64,000 nt of DNA from Nomia melanderi (GCF_051020985.1 NC_135003.1:7061501-7125500); one strand, 5' to 3'; shown: positions 11,501 through 24,848, numbered from the stretch's first letter. Program-made: numbers and translations. Notes: generated by a model from the sequence alone, not told the origin.

Positions 11501-14500
11501 GAAACAATGTTAAGGGGCGATGTATCGAGGTATGAAATAACTCTTTTTGCAGATTTTCCAATCAAATATCTCTGAATGGAAATATTTGGTAAATCTGAAT
11601 CTAATCTAAAACTCGCTGAATGCAATAATTACTTGTTAAAGAAAGTGAAAGCCGGTGAAGCTTACATAATGTTCGAGTATATATGAATTTTTTCTGTAAC
11701 TCTCTTCGCCATCTTGGCAAAGGATAAAGATAAAGGATGAACCCAATTTACATAATGCATTAATTGAAGAGATGAAACTTTAGCTTTTTGATTGATTGAC
11801 GTAGAAAAGAAAAACAATTCTGTATATTTTTATTTAATTTTATAAAAAGATTTGTTGTATTCGAGGAATGCCACGCGTCGACAAATTTATTTCAATGAAC
11901 TATGATTCATTCAGATTCCGCAACTGACCAGAGATTTCTCCTAATAATTTTTATAGAAATTTTATAAGCACAACGCTCTAATTACGTCTATCGCTGCAAT
12001 CTTTTTGCGCCGATGTTGTATGCAAATACTGTTCGTGTTCTTCGCCCGATTATGGTAAAACAAACTGTTTGAAAATTCAATTATTCGCTCTCCTAATTGA
12101 ATAGCTACAGTTCATTTCTGAAATAAAATTCCAAAATTTTTTGAAATGCATTATTATCATAATTCGTTGTGAAAACATTTGTTTCCCATCAATAATGTCG
12201 ATATGATTTCAGATATCCTTGGGGAACACGCATAGTCAGCCTTGCATCGAGTACGGGTGTCCAGGACGACCGCAATTCGAGACCTTTGTTCCTGCGCCGC
12301 CGGGACACACTCCTAATTGCGCGAAGCCGGGGCAAACGTTCTGCGAGAATGTCGACCACTACCCCCGGTACGAAACTCAATTTGTGTAATAAACTTTAGC
12401 TTTAAAAATGATAAATTTTAAAAAGGCACATTTTAGTTTGGAAACAGATAAGTTTGAATTTAAAAAAAGATAGGTTTCAATTTCAAAAAAGATAAATTGT
12501 AGTTTCAGAGAAGATAAATTTTAGTTTCAAAAAGGATTAAATTAATTGGATGAATTACAGTTGTAATTATTCAGCATGCGAAGGTTGAAGAGTGTAACAA
12601 ATCGAAAACAAAATAATAACTGATACCAGATTCTTGTTACACAGAGTTCGACGTCCCAGAAAGACCAGACGACCTTCATCGAAGGCGTCTAGAGCCATTT
12701 AAAGGTCGATTAATTAAGAAAAAAGAATTATACAAAAAGATCAACGCATCGGGAACTTCAAGGATTCTTTCTTTTTCCTTAAAATGTCAAGGTCGAGTGG
12801 CAATCGTAGAGTTTCCAGTTATCGCAAATTAAATGCTTCAGTTTATAAAGAATATAAAGCAAAGAGGGAGGAATTTATAAAGTTACCACAACCTGTAATT
12901 GGTAAATTATAAAACTTAAGGTACTCAAATTTGAAATACATTGACAAGAAATTATTCAGACACAGAAAATTCGAAGGGTTTACTGGCAGCTCGGAGACCC
13001 ACTTCCGGTATTACGTTACGTCCTCGATCGAACTCTATTCCGAACCAGCAAAACGGAGCGTGCGACATCCAAGATATCATTCAGAGCAATTTCGTGATCG
13101 CGATTCCGGGACTTTCCCTTCCTGAAATTTGTCTCGGCACGTACGAACTGATTTGTATGCGGACATGTCACCGCCAACGCCATTGGGAATGTTAATGGCA
13201 GGATAGCGAGTGATCTGTATTTTTATAAATTCTCCAGAGCCAATTTTTTGGAAACTTCTCGAACTGACATGACGTCTCCGGTTTCGATACACTAGTTTGT
13301 AATTTACATATTTTTTATTTCCGTAGTTTCGATTTACAAGTTTGTCATTTACTTATCCTTTATTTCCCTCGTTTCAATATACTAATTTATCATTTACTAA
13401 TCTTTTATTTCCTAGTTTCGATTCACAAATTTTCATTCTTCATTTTTTATTATATATTTTTTATCCCTCAGACACTTAACGTTGCCAATGATGTATACCC
13501 CACTGGCACACTGTTACAAAATTAATCCCGTTTGTAAATTATTTTGAAAAAATACATTCGCATTGTTATTCATAATGCAGCGTTAATACCAACCTGGTTT
13601 AATATTAACTCCGTTTTCAACTCCATTGAGACAGACTCGAGCAAATTTCTAAGTAATAAATTATCGAACGAATCAACGTAACAATTCGACGTACACGATG
13701 AATGGTATCACTTTTTTCAATTGCTCTGTTCGGCGGCTCCGTGAACGGACAATACACGCGACCGACACCTTGGAACGATAGCGTTTCATTCTCCCGTGAC
13801 TGTTAACAGCCGGTATTATCATGCAAATGCGCGATAATAAATCTGACATCATAGATCCGCGATGCGGTACGCACGCGTATTGTCTACGCGTAAGTAGCAC
13901 ACCGAATCTTTTCCAGTAATTATGTAAAATCTGTTGAATCACTGTTACCCTTTTTCTTATAATTGTCGTTTTTCTAGGAAAAATTGTATCGAATACAAGC
14001 GAGTCTTAAATGTGTAACGAACATTTTGAAAGATAAAAGAAGACTAACAATAGGCGATTCTTCTATTTAACATTCAATTCGACGAATCCTGTCATCGAAG
14101 AAATAACTTCAATGTGATTTTTATAAGATATTTAGACTATATTCATATAAATAAATGTAGTTAATTCATTATAATAATCCAGAAGCAACCTGAATCATTT
14201 AAATGCACTATACTTTTTTGTACATTAAAAGACTACCATTATATACTTTCCTTACTCGCAGCATATCTACCAATTGTTCTACGTGGGAGGAGTTCTTGGA
14301 TTGATGCTGAAGTTTGACCTTATAGATACACTAATTTATTCAACATTGATTCATTTCGTAACGCGTTACACATAATCCGGACTCGGTTTCTTCAAATCCG
14401 GACACATAGAAAAGTCAAATTCTAATGATTCCATACTCATTTGTTAGAAAAAGGATCAATAAATAAGATCTTACGTGCATCGGTGACATAAACATTTGTT

Positions 14501-17500
14501 CAATTCGATTCACAAACTGTTGGTCCATTGCAAATTTTATATTTCTCTTGTAAAATAATAATAACGTATGACTATCGCAATGAATGTTTTCAGTTCGATT
14601 AAGATCGCGCGGAAAAGTTGTTAAAAAGTTTCCTCATTAACTTTTTGAAACATCCTGTACATTTTCCTTCCACAAGGCCCGAAAGCGTTCATCGGTTACG
14701 TAAAAACGAATGGCGACCTGGATAAGGTTGTTACGTCGGTTCCGATACGGTTAATTCCTTAATCATCGTAGCATGACCGTGGCCTTGAAGCGGTCATGCC
14801 CTGCTAGATAATTATCGGAACCGTTGCGATCGATAATCCTGCCATTCGATATACCATCGATCCATGGAACACGAGAGATTTATCATTGTACACGATCTTT
14901 GCACAGCATTCATGGATTTCCATTTCCATTTCCGTCTTGCTTGTCAGGTAAGGAGAGGTAAAGAGGAATACACATGAACATTTTCTATTCATTTTAGAGA
15001 CTTTCGATTAAAGATTCTAAATCAGCTGTTTTTCACCCGTTAAATTGATATTTTCACTATTTAGTTATTAAGCCATCGATATTGGAACACCACGCAGAAA
15101 CAACTTTATTGAAGACACATCGATTCGTTCTTTACTTTATGGTGCACGTGCAAAGTGACCTTCGTTGGCCTTACACGGTATAATACTATCATTACCAATG
15201 CAATGGCTTATCATTAACTATCGCATTGCGTTCGAACACTCCCACCTGATTTATAACTCTCGCACAGACGATGTTTGTGCATTCCTGCATCTCTTCAAAT
15301 GTTTATAGGTAAACATATCCTCCGCTTCGAAATTGCTTGCTGTAAATTGTACTATAATTTGAAGTAATTTAGAAATGCAAAGGCTTTCCCTCAGAGCCTC
15401 ACAGTCAATCGTACATAAACACATAGGGCAGAGCTAAAATGTTTCGAGTCTTCCAAACAGAATTCAGGATTCAAGTAAATTATTAACAAGTTTGTCTTTG
15501 AGGATTTGGATTTGTACTCGTGTTGTCTATCGCCTTGCGGCAGTCGTAATGTTTTAGTCCGAGATAGTTTTCTCGATCGTGTTAAATTCCTTCTCTAGAA
15601 ACTTGTATCGCCAGTCTCTATTATATTTCCTGGACATTCAAACCGGAAAATTGAAAAGTAGAATTTTAAACCACACGTACAATATTCCCAATAATAGTTA
15701 TGACTTTTTGGGTTCTTCATAATCGCTTCTTCGGAACCGATATATAACAGTTTCAAACAGTTACCTTCAGAACCTTTTCAATCTCTGATTAAAACGCTAA
15801 CTGTTCAAGCTAAATTACAGGAGAAGAAATTGAAAAGTGTCATTAACCCGTTAACGAAGTGCATGCTCGTCAAGCGCATGGCAAATGCACCTGTAATATA
15901 TTCTAACGAAAAACTAAAGTAAAATGAAGGAAAATTACATGTTTACCTGAAAAAATAAATAATTTCTTCGTTGAAAGAATGATTATCATTTTGAGCTTTT
16001 AAAATGACGTGTATGCTCGTCAAACGTGGTTAACTGGTTAAAATCAAACGGTACCAGTAGAATGCGTGGAGGTACCGTTCGAGGATATTCGAGGTCAATC
16101 AGTGACCTCCGGTTTTCGTCTGTTCCTGATTCCGCTTCTATTCGAAAGTCAGCCTGCTTTGATATTCCCCGGGACTGGAAACGATGTGTGATCGGGATGC
16201 AACCTGCGCGATCATTGGAATAGCGGCGACGAGACCGATGAAACAGCTTTTAGGCGTGGACCATGAATTATACATCGTGACGGATCTCTAGCCCGGCGTC
16301 TTTCACCGTTGCCGGTGAAAGTTCTTCGAGATTCATCGTGTACGAAAATTAGTGGGCGTGTTTGCCCGGGCAGTTCGCGTGTCTCCGCGCGAAATTCTAG
16401 GTCGACCGACAATTGATTTGGGTTCCCCGATAGATAACACCTTCGGTACACATTGATGGCTGTTCATCGATTGACTCGAAGCTGTTAAGAAGAGAAAACT
16501 GGTGCCTAAATCATCGTCGGATTCAGTGAAGTATTAAAATGACAATGAATGTCGCATTTACCGCACATAACGGGACAGAAATGTTTGTAGCTCTAAAGTT
16601 CAGGCGTTACGTAGCCATAATTAAATCAATGCAGCTTCACATGCTCTCGGTAGCCTCCTCTTTTTATTGTTCTCTCGTAAAAAAAAGTTTAAACAAAGCA
16701 TAAATTTACTTTTTACAGTGTACATGTGATAAACCGTTTCAAAACACGGGACAACTCTGACGGTTAGCTGTTCTCCAATTTTTTCACTTGAAGCCTCGAA
16801 ACATTTATGTCTCGGGATTGTGGTTTTAAATAGACAAACATAGTTGCGGAACGGTTAAAGAACACGTGAAAAGTCAAGTAACTTTTTATTCGGCTGGAAA
16901 ACATATTGTTAAAGTCGTGTCAGAGGGTCATGCACGACTCTCAGGCTGTCCGATCATGGCAAATGTCGCGACTAATTTGCATCTCGCAGTCATAGGTCCC
17001 ATATTATACCGACGATACAACAAAGAAAGTATGATTGCAGTTTTTTTATTGACATATTGCTCAGTTTCGATTTGTGTCGACCGCTTGTTGAACGGAGTTC
17101 TTTTCTCATGTTGCAGGCAGCTGATCAAGTTTCTCGTTGACAAATGCAGCTTCGATTTCATCTCCGCGTTGAGGGACGAGTCCAAAGACGAATTCAACGT
17201 TCACTGGTAGATCGTAGTAGATACACGATAATTTATTTTCGATTTATTCACGAAAACTAATGTAACAACTCTTGCGTTTGATAGCAACATAATGTATATA
17301 ACATTCATAAATCTCTGTATGTGCACAAGAAATCACATTCGAATCTTAGGTGTTAAATAGTCATTTGTCGTTTTTGTCTCTTCGAGTAAAACATTTTTTA
17401 ACAGTAGCAAAACAGTGCAATTATAATACGCAATTTTTATTTTAAAAGTTCAAATGTCTTTGAGTAAGAAGTAAGCTGAACTTATCGTACAAAAAGAATT

Positions 17501-19119
17501 TCTACTAGCATTTATTAAAAAATCGAGTACCATTAAGATTGTTACCGTCGCGATGATTTTCTCCAAACTTCACGTTGAAATCGTTCAAGGTCAAGGAAAC
17601 TCTGTTCAAGGCCAATTCCGGATTATACCGAGGGCTACAATTACGCCCAACGGGGGCAGCCGCAATTGCACTCGCACCCGTTACCATTCTTGCCGTCTCA
17701 GTATCCGCTACGGGGGCAGCCGAGTTTAATTTATGGAGCGCCATCGAACGACACTCAACAAAATGGGTAATTCAAATGCTAATTCGATCGTGTTGCATCA
17801 GTCAATCCAGGCTTTGTTCTTGCATGTCGCCATGCTTAATACTTTCATACGCAATGATCTAGATTGACCACTTTTCACAGTGTAACCATTGTTTGTACCA
17901 CGTGTTAATTATATTTTTCGATTCATTCGCTAATATAGGAACTCCTTGAACGCTTGAATTTAACAGAATCGTAAAGTTTACTAGCAGTATAACTAACAAT
18001 TGAAATTATTACTGAACTGCGAACTGTTATGCGAATCCACGGTGTTATGATTATAGTTAATAACTACAAAATTCGAATATAGTTGAGTTTTATTTGCTGC
18101 ATTAATAGTATTATTATTACTTGTGACTAGTTACAGGTATAATACACCCAATCGGGCACATGGAAATCCATTTCTAAACGATGGGACGAATATTAAGTAT
18201 CATCCAGATAACAGCCATACCACCGATCGACCCTTCTATCCACAGACACACTCCTTAAATTCATTCGGACAGGGTCGGCCATGGTGGACGGCTAGGTAAC
18301 TATCACAGACGTATTGATACCACTTAATGCAATCTATTACCGAATATGTTTCCCTTTATTAATTATCCAATTAACATATCACGATCACAGAATTTCATTC
18401 TTAACTGGCCAGATTCGACGGAATACCCTGAGCAGACGATGACCACATTGATTTTCGTTTGTTTTATTTAGATACACACGGGATAGCAAAACTGCACCCC
18501 GAACTGCATACGAGAATCCATTGCTCAGGTACAGCAAATTGTCTAAAGAACGCCAGAAAAGGCAGTCTAATAATCCCGAAACTATTCATCTTTGTCCAAC
18601 CGTGGCAAAATACATTTCGCCAAGGGCAGCATTGAATAATCAAGGAAACTGGATGTACGTAGTTAATCTTCCAGATGACAAATATTCGCAAGTAGTAAGA
18701 AGCGAGACATGCATGTGAGTAATTCAAACTGATATATAAATATTCGTAGAGACTTAGACCAAAATAATTTAGAATTGAGGAACACGCGTTGGAGTGTATG
18801 AAATCCGATATATTTCAGTCAGACATTAATTTGAATTGATCGATTTGAAACTTTAAATCTCGAATTAATATTGTTTCAGGTCCAGTTCTATATTACAATG
18901 TTAACAGTTTAAATGAATGAAATGTTGATTTTTCGTTATTTTTTCAGGGAAACCGTATGCAACGGTATTTGTTCATTACCAACGGGTTATACAAGCAAAT
19001 GTGAGCAACTGTACGTGCAGAAGAGGCTAGTAGCGTTAAAAGGAAACGGAAATGAACTGTACAACGACTTATTCTGGTTTCCTCACGGTTGCTCCTGTCA
19101 GATCATGCTTAATTACTGA
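8499..19119 (+). CDS. spz4: Spaetzle-like cystine-knot ligand, probably Spaetzle 4
   Basis: I assembled seven coding exons: 8499-8528, 12213-12367, 17117-17206, 17590-17766, 18137-18295, 18472-18714 and 18948-19119. All phases agree and the product is 341 residues. It starts with a signal peptide (MRRLLSLLAVISLGNTHSQ, split by intron 1). A Cys/Pro-rich N-terminal part and a Tyr/Gln/Pro-rich linker follow. A furin-type site KERQKR ends at residue 234. The mature domain (235-341, 107 residues) has seven cysteines at 245, 284, 289, 293, 303, 333 and 335, the number and spacing style of the Spaetzle C-terminal domain. Family members are secreted ligands for Toll-family receptors in immunity, patterning or nervous system development. 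The paralogue (spz4) is my best match from the GYTSKCEQ and FWFPHGC regions and is less certain than the family. The exon 4 start could be 17596 instead, which keeps the frame. Confidence 0.85.
12213..12367 (+). CDS. spz4: spz4 coding exon 2 (Cys/Pro-rich N-terminal segment)
   Basis: The acceptor is ATTTCAG and the donor CCCCG|GTACGA. The 155-nt exon encodes end of the signal peptide and a segment with motifs such as PCIEYGCPGRP and NCAKPGQTFCENVDHYPR. Codons are G/C-ending, unlike the surrounding intron. Its two left-over bases join exon 3 to give PRQLIKFLVDKC. Confidence 0.85.
12410..12540 (+). repeat. 22-bp tandem repeat in spz4 intron 2
   Basis: Four consecutive units of exactly 22 bp occupy 12447-12468, 12469-12490, 12491-12512 and 12513-12534. 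Each is of the form GATA-AATTTTAGTTTCAAAAA with substitutions. A degenerate unit starts at 12410 and a partial one at 12535. It is non-coding and starts about 40 bp after exon 2. Confidence 0.85.
13281..13459 (+). repeat. 45-bp tandem repeat in spz4 intron 2
   Basis: Units of 45, 45 and 44 bp begin at 13281, 13326 and 13371 with GTTTCGAT or GTTTCAAT and end in TTTATTTCC plus two or three bases. A fourth, more degraded unit begins at 13415. This is an intronic minisatellite. Confidence 0.85.
15843..16041 (+). repeat. TTAA-ended miniature element, copy B (family 2)
   Basis: The left end is TTAACCCGTTAACGAAG and the inverted right end is TTAACCAGTTAACCACG. The interior is shared with 1793-2043, including CGTTGAAAGAAT and GACGTGTATGCTCGTC. 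It is 199 bp, non-coding, and lies inside spz4 intron 2. Confidence 0.75.
17117..19119 (+). CDS. spz4: spz4 coding exons 3-7 (linker, furin site, cystine knot)
   Basis: Five exons within 2 kb. Exon 3 (17117-17206) encodes QLIKFLVDKC and an acidic stretch. Exon 4 (17590-17766) and exon 5 (18137-18295) encode the Gln/Pro/Tyr-rich linker with repeated RGQP motifs. Exon 6 (18472-18714) holds the RQKR processing site and the first knot half (LCPTVAKYISPRAALN, WMYVVNLPDDKYSQ). Exon 7 (18948-19119) holds the second half with five cysteines and the stop. Introns begin with GT (GTAGAT, GTAATT, GTAACT, GTGAGT) and end in AG. Confidence 0.85.
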
Positions 19120-20788
19120 AAAGTGATTTTGTCATCGAAGATTACTTTAAGCCGAAACTGAAAGTCGATTTGTGACACAGTATTATGGACTTCCTGTAAT
19201 CTATCGTGAGGAATGAATTATAGAGAAACGATTAAGAATGTAAATCTTGAAATCGTTTGAAAAAATCAACATACATGACTTAAGAACAATAACAGAAAAT
19301 CTCTTCTCAGTTCCTGCACTAAAAATGCTTGAACTTGGGGAACACACATTTGGAGAATTTAGAAATCGTATAATTAAAGTCATTTGCTACTTATTTATTG
19401 GTACTTCAATCATCATATGTCCATTTAGTTACCTTTTCTATTTTAGAATAGTTGACCTATCATCTAGAAATACTTGGCATAATGTAATTATTACAATTTG
19501 TATTGAGAAACAAGTTAATAGGAGACTTTTAATTACACTATACTAATAGTACGTAAAGTTAATGGTTCAAAAGCAGTTTGAATATTCAACCATCGATATT
19601 TTCAAACAAGTCTTTCATAGATACCATTGTAACTAGAACTTAATACCTTTACAATTCATTAACATAGCTTATAAATTATGTATTCTCAGTGAACCCATCA
19701 ACAGAATAAACAGAGACTGTTAGACCCTAGAAGAACTCCTTATCATTTTAACGCCATGCCCAGTGCTAAAATCATTACGAAGAAGCAATACGCGATCATG
19801 TATACATTTTTCTCACTACTATTGAAACCAGCCGTTCTTTTACAATTTCCGACGCGTCGAATTAAAGCTGAAAGTATCTACTTTAAGCCGGTATCGGTTT
19901 CGATTATATGGAATAACGAGAATATATTGAAAAATGCGATGGAGCATCAAAGGTGACCAAGGCTAAAATTAAACCCCTGGATATGGGCAAATTTTTTAAT
20001 TGACAAACTGAAGTTCAGAGTCTGCATTTTAATATGTTAATGTTCTGGATCATGAAATTTCAAAACATAGAATTTCTGTAGATTCATTTTCTTTTTTAAG
20101 TCTATGCACAGACTTGTATGTTAAATTTGTTATGTGATTGTACAAACGTTGTATAAAATGATAAGTAATTTTCTATTTGCAGTTCTGTAATACCGACATC
20201 GTCAAAAATGTTCCAGTACACTAGCGACCCGTATCCTAATTGAAAGGGTCAACTATTGAACTACATCACAAACTTAAAATACGTAACTACATACGATTGA
20301 GACTACCGACACCCAATTCAAATAGATCTTTACTATTACACCACTAGATGGCGGTTAAAAGATATATAAAAGCATAAATCTTGTGGGTGATAAAAGTTCT
20401 GTACATATTTTACATTGTATTCAGTTTCTAGGAGCTTTCGTTCTGATTATATGATTCTCTTTGTTCCGAATTTGTAAAGCTATTTGCGAGATCAAAAGTA
20501 TGTATATTTAATGTAAATGGATATACTTACTTACGTTTAACGTGAATTTGTTTCAAAATAGATACTAGATTAATTTAAACTGTTAATCTAATTATATATA
20601 GTTCTCATTACACATTGTTACATTAAGGTTCATGATGTTTCTCGGTATAATTTTCTATTATATTCGTAAAATTCATATCACATATGTTATTTATAGAAAT
20701 TAATGTGGAATTGAAATTAACCTAAAATTCTGAAAATATTGTAAAGAAATTTTTAATAAACCTTTTTTTTTAAAATTTAGCATCGGAT
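19120..20788. other. spz4 3' UTR and PISD upstream region
   Basis: A poly(A) signal AATAAA at 19705-19710 could end the spz4 transcript. In front of PISD, AAAA|GTATGT at 20498 and a pyrimidine-rich acceptor ending at 20780 suggest an intron in the PISD 5' UTR, with the coding ATG eight bases into the next exon. I see no other gene. Confidence 0.5.
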
Positions 20789-22475
20789 ATGAGTGGTTAT
20801 AGAATTTTCAGATTTGTTCAACATGTGAGGTTTGTAATATTATTTTTGAGATAAAAAGGTGTTTCAATATCTATAGAATTTAACACTTTTCAGAAAAAAC
20901 TCACATGAATGTTGTACAGATATGTATCCAAAAGGGTTTCTGAAAGTTACAGTAAATCAAAAAAATGTAAGGAAATATTCAACTCCAGCAGAACGTAAAA
21001 CTAAATCCTGGTGGTATTCCATTGCAAAATCGGAGTGGAATATACCTATTGCAATATCTATATCACTGTGGGCACTAATGCAATGGAAGCTTACAAGAAA
21101 ATATTTTCCACCAACTGAAAATGCAAATGTGTACGCGCCAATCAATGTTTTTGTGGTATAACTTTTTTTTTGCTAAAATGGCAAATTACCATTTATCATT
21201 TTGTAGAATCATTGTCATAGCTAGTAGGAATCTTATAGATTAAACCCATTAATTATTTCATTTTCCCCACATAGGTAAAATGTTATTATTACCTACCACT
21301 TCGGATAATAAGTAGAATATGGGGTTGGATAGCTAGTTTGGAATTACCCGTCGCTTTGAGACCAACTTTATATGGATTTTATGCAAAAACATTTCATGCT
21401 AATCTAGATGAAATTGATGCTGATTTATCAGAATTTCCAAGTCTTGTTGATTTCTTTGTTAGACCACTTAAACAAGATGCAAGACCTATTGACCGCAAAA
21501 CAAGTATTGTATGTAAACTATTGTATGGAAATCATTATAAATAAATATGAATATTACAAATAACATCACATTTGTATATAATTTAAATATAGGTATCACC
21601 TTCGGATGGAAGGGTATTGCATTTTGGACCTGTAACAGCATGTTTAGTGGAACAAGTAAAGGGGGTGACTTATAATCTTAGACATTTTTTGGGTGATATG
21701 AGTACTTTTACCTCTGAATCACCTCTGAAGTTTACATCAGAAGATGACGATAACTATGTAAAATCACTTTTGAAAAACCCAAAAAATCAACTATATCAAT
21801 TAATAGTTTATCTAGCTCCTGGAGATTATCACAGATTTCACAGCCCAACTGATTGGGAAATAGAGTTTCGTAGGCATTTTCAAGGTATATATCATTTCTG
21901 TTTTCTGCTTTACATGCGTACTATTATGATTAATATGATCAATAATGACTTTTTAACGTCATTATTAATCATACTAATAAATCCAAGTTCTATACTTTAA
22001 ATATTATTAATGTGATATATATTCGTGATTGAACTGTGAGATACATGAAGTAAACTATTTATTCTCAGGAAAGCTGTTAAGTGTCAATCCAAAAGTAGCT
22101 AAATATCTACCAAATTTATTCTCATTAAATGAACGTGTGGTATATGTTGGAAAATGGGCTGGCGGTTTTATGGCATACACTGCAGTGGGAGCAACAAATG
22201 TAGGTTCTATAAAAGTTTACTGTGATAAAGAACTGCAAACAAATAAAATTATGTGGCCTGAAGTGAAGCATTGGAAAGATGCTAACTTAGGGTGTGCACA
22301 TATCAGCAAAGGAGAATTGTTTGGTGAATTTAGAATGGGATCTACTGTTGTATTGCTATTCGAAGCTCCAGAAGATTTGAAATTCTGCATACAACCAGGG
22401 CAAACAATAAAAATGGGTCAAGCTGTGACTAACTGTACTGTTAACACTGAGGAGAAACATAAATATTCATTATGA
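20789..22475 (+). CDS. PISD: Phosphatidylserine decarboxylase, mitochondrial
   Basis: Converts phosphatidylserine to phosphatidylethanolamine at the mitochondrial inner membrane. Exons are 20789-20829, 20894-21155, 21275-21508, 21593-21884 and 22069-22475, all in phase, giving 411 residues, close to the usual animal length. The N-terminus is basic and Ser/Arg-containing like a mitochondrial presequence, followed by a membrane segment (about residues 64-80, IPIAISISLWALMQW). The catalytic parts are SPSDGR (Asp184), YHRFHSP (His259/262) and GST (Ser368), where autocleavage makes the pyruvoyl group and a 44-residue alpha chain. The residue before GST is Met where most family members have Leu. 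The exon 1 donor (AG|GTTTGT) is weak but is the only choice that keeps the frame from this ATG. If it were wrong, translation could start at 20922. Confidence 0.96.
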
Positions 22476-23054
22476 CAATTAATAGATCTTGTTGCACTTG
22501 ACTGGAAATATGTTTGGGGAACAGACACATAAATGGTAGATAGTAATTTAATGATCTCATCTAATAGAGATAATGCAATAAAAGACTTATTTTCAATGTC
22601 ATTGTTACTGTTAATGTATTGTTACTCAAACAAAATGACTATGCTGAAGAATACACTGAAAACTTCAAATAAATGGCCAAACTCGGAAATAAAGTTTTTC
22701 AAAGGTTTTACCGACGTTACAAGTGTAAAAGCTACAGAGAGTTACAGATAGGTACCTTTCTATACTCAATGAACCAGAATTATTTTTATCGTAATAGTAC
22801 ACGTTTATAAACATATGATTAATTCAGAAAATGACTGCAATGCATATTCAAAATTGCTATCTGCTGTATTTTCATATTGTTTCAAAGTACTTACATTGTT
22901 GTGTTACAATGCGAACATTATTATTTGCAACAATTGTTTGTACCTACATGATTCAATGTTGTGATACTCTAATACAAAATATACATCAGATAGACAAGAT
23001 TTTAATGTATATGAAAGTGTGTATGTATATATAGAATTCTTTCAAACTTTGCTA

Positions 23055-23296
23055 AGACAATTTTGTATATGAATTTAAGAATATATGATAAAGAAAAAAA
23101 TAAATTGTATTTGTGCAAGAAAGATTTCTACAGTCATTATTTTAATAACCTTATACCGTTTATATTTTTGAATGTAATGGATTTATAATTATACAGTTAA
23201 TTGAATTACATGTGCGCCCAAGCGAACAGCAGAAGGGACAAAAATCGATTGAATTGAAGGCTTCTTTCATCTTGATTTTGTCTCGCGTAAATACCT
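23055..23296 (+). repeat. Diverged direct repeat, copy 1
   Basis: This pairs with 24849-25092. Shared blocks in order are AGACAATTTTGTA, AAGAATATAT, AATAAATTG and ACAAAAATCGATTGAA followed by GAAGG. The offset is about 1.8 kb. It covers the likely PISD poly(A) site, so it may be a local duplication of the gene end. Confidence 0.7.
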
Positions 23297-24848
23297 TGTT
23301 TTCTCGGTTCAGGTGTCTGTAAGTCTTTAAAACTGTTTAGAAGCCTTCCAGCGTCGGTATGCTATAGTTGTAAATGATGTAGCTGTTTTTGAAACACGTT
23401 TTAGTTAGTACAAATATATTTATCATTTATATTTATCTTGCCATTTAGAGAATAATTATAAGTACTATTATTATGTATAGAAAATAGTATATAGAAAGTT
23501 CATATAGATTAAGTATGTAAATGAATATCACCTTTTCTTTGTCGTTTGAAAAAATTTTTTAAAATATTGATTAAATGTTGCTCAATACAGAATTTATTAA
23601 AAATAAATGATTCTTAATTATAATTCTCGACATTACGTATCGTGCAATGCAATGCATTCACAATATCCGATATGTTACACGTGTACGTTTAATTGAATCG
23701 TCAATCAATGAAAAACAATCATATGGTAAAGTACCGACATTATATCGTGTAAACATTTAAATTTTAGCTGACAAGCATTGTGGTTTACAATAAATGCAGT
23801 CCCTTCCTCCTAGGCGATCCGATATCGATGTTTTCAGAAAGTAGGTGAAGCTTAGGACACCTTCGGGCGCTTGACATAGTATCGTCGGACAGCTACCGAT
23901 GACCTCATAGCAGATGCTAAGAAACCAGGATTTCTTGGTAGATGAAAATCGATATGGTCCATCAATCATTTGGAATCTTAGTTTATAAGCTCATCAAAAA
24001 GGATCAGTGAGAAACCGTCTCAACATTGCTTGGTGTGGATGCAAAGTAGAACCTCTTTCAAGCCATCTTGGGGTCGCAGATCATTGTGACAAGGGATTTT
24101 ACAGACATAGAATTATTCTACGATCACTCAAAATTATTATTTTATGAAACTCAGAACTAGAATTAAAACTTAGATACAAGATTTCAATATCAAAAGCTAC
24201 GACATCATATCAGTAATGTCGAACTACCCCTATAAGACCTGGATTAATAGGATCTTGTGTTCACGGAACTAACAGTTTCCAATTTTTGTGGCACTTGGGA
24301 AATCTTAGAATATATGTTTTTTGAGATATTTCAAGCTCCTTGAATTCTACAAATTCTTAAGATACTTAGAACTATTTGAGATTCCTGGGACTTCTGAGAA
24401 TATTATATACACAGTAGAGTCGTGGAAAAATGTGATTCACAATTGACTGAAACTGTAGGACACTTTGTTATAGAATTCGTCGCTATTTTAAAAGTTTATG
24501 AAACGATTGTAGAGGCAGTACGTAATTTCGAGGCTATTTGTCAAGACTCCACAATTTCGAAACAATACGAAATTGATCTCACAGCACTGAAGTTCATTGG
24601 ATTGCGGTTGTATAACCCTCAGGTAGTCCGTAGCTAATTCCCGAATTGCAAAGTTTCTCATATTGTGTTCCGAAACGATTGATATGCTCGAAGCTCATTT
24701 TCACATACCAGAGATATACATTGTTCCGAGGTTCCGTGACCTTAAGTTAGCCTAAAGTTCCTTCCGCAGTACGGAGTTGTTCTATATTATGTTTGCACGA
24801 TCCCAAAAAGGTGCAAAATTACATTTACAATCCCGAGACAATTGAATA

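Noticed and set aside
16026..16451. Frames in spz4 intron 2 that could be an extra exon
   Set aside because: Exons 2 and 3 already join in phase (CG|G) without it, and no family similarity is visible.
17505..17862. Ala/Pro-rich frames overlapping spz4 exon 4
   Set aside because: Only the third frame joins exons 3 and 5 in phase; the others are shadows.
23757..23969. Minus-strand 70-codon frame after PISD
   Set aside because: No recognised motif; surrounding sequence resembles old repeat debris.
24422..24637. 71-codon frame between PISD and CNRIP1
   Set aside because: Looks protein-like but has no start, no partner exons and no recognised family.
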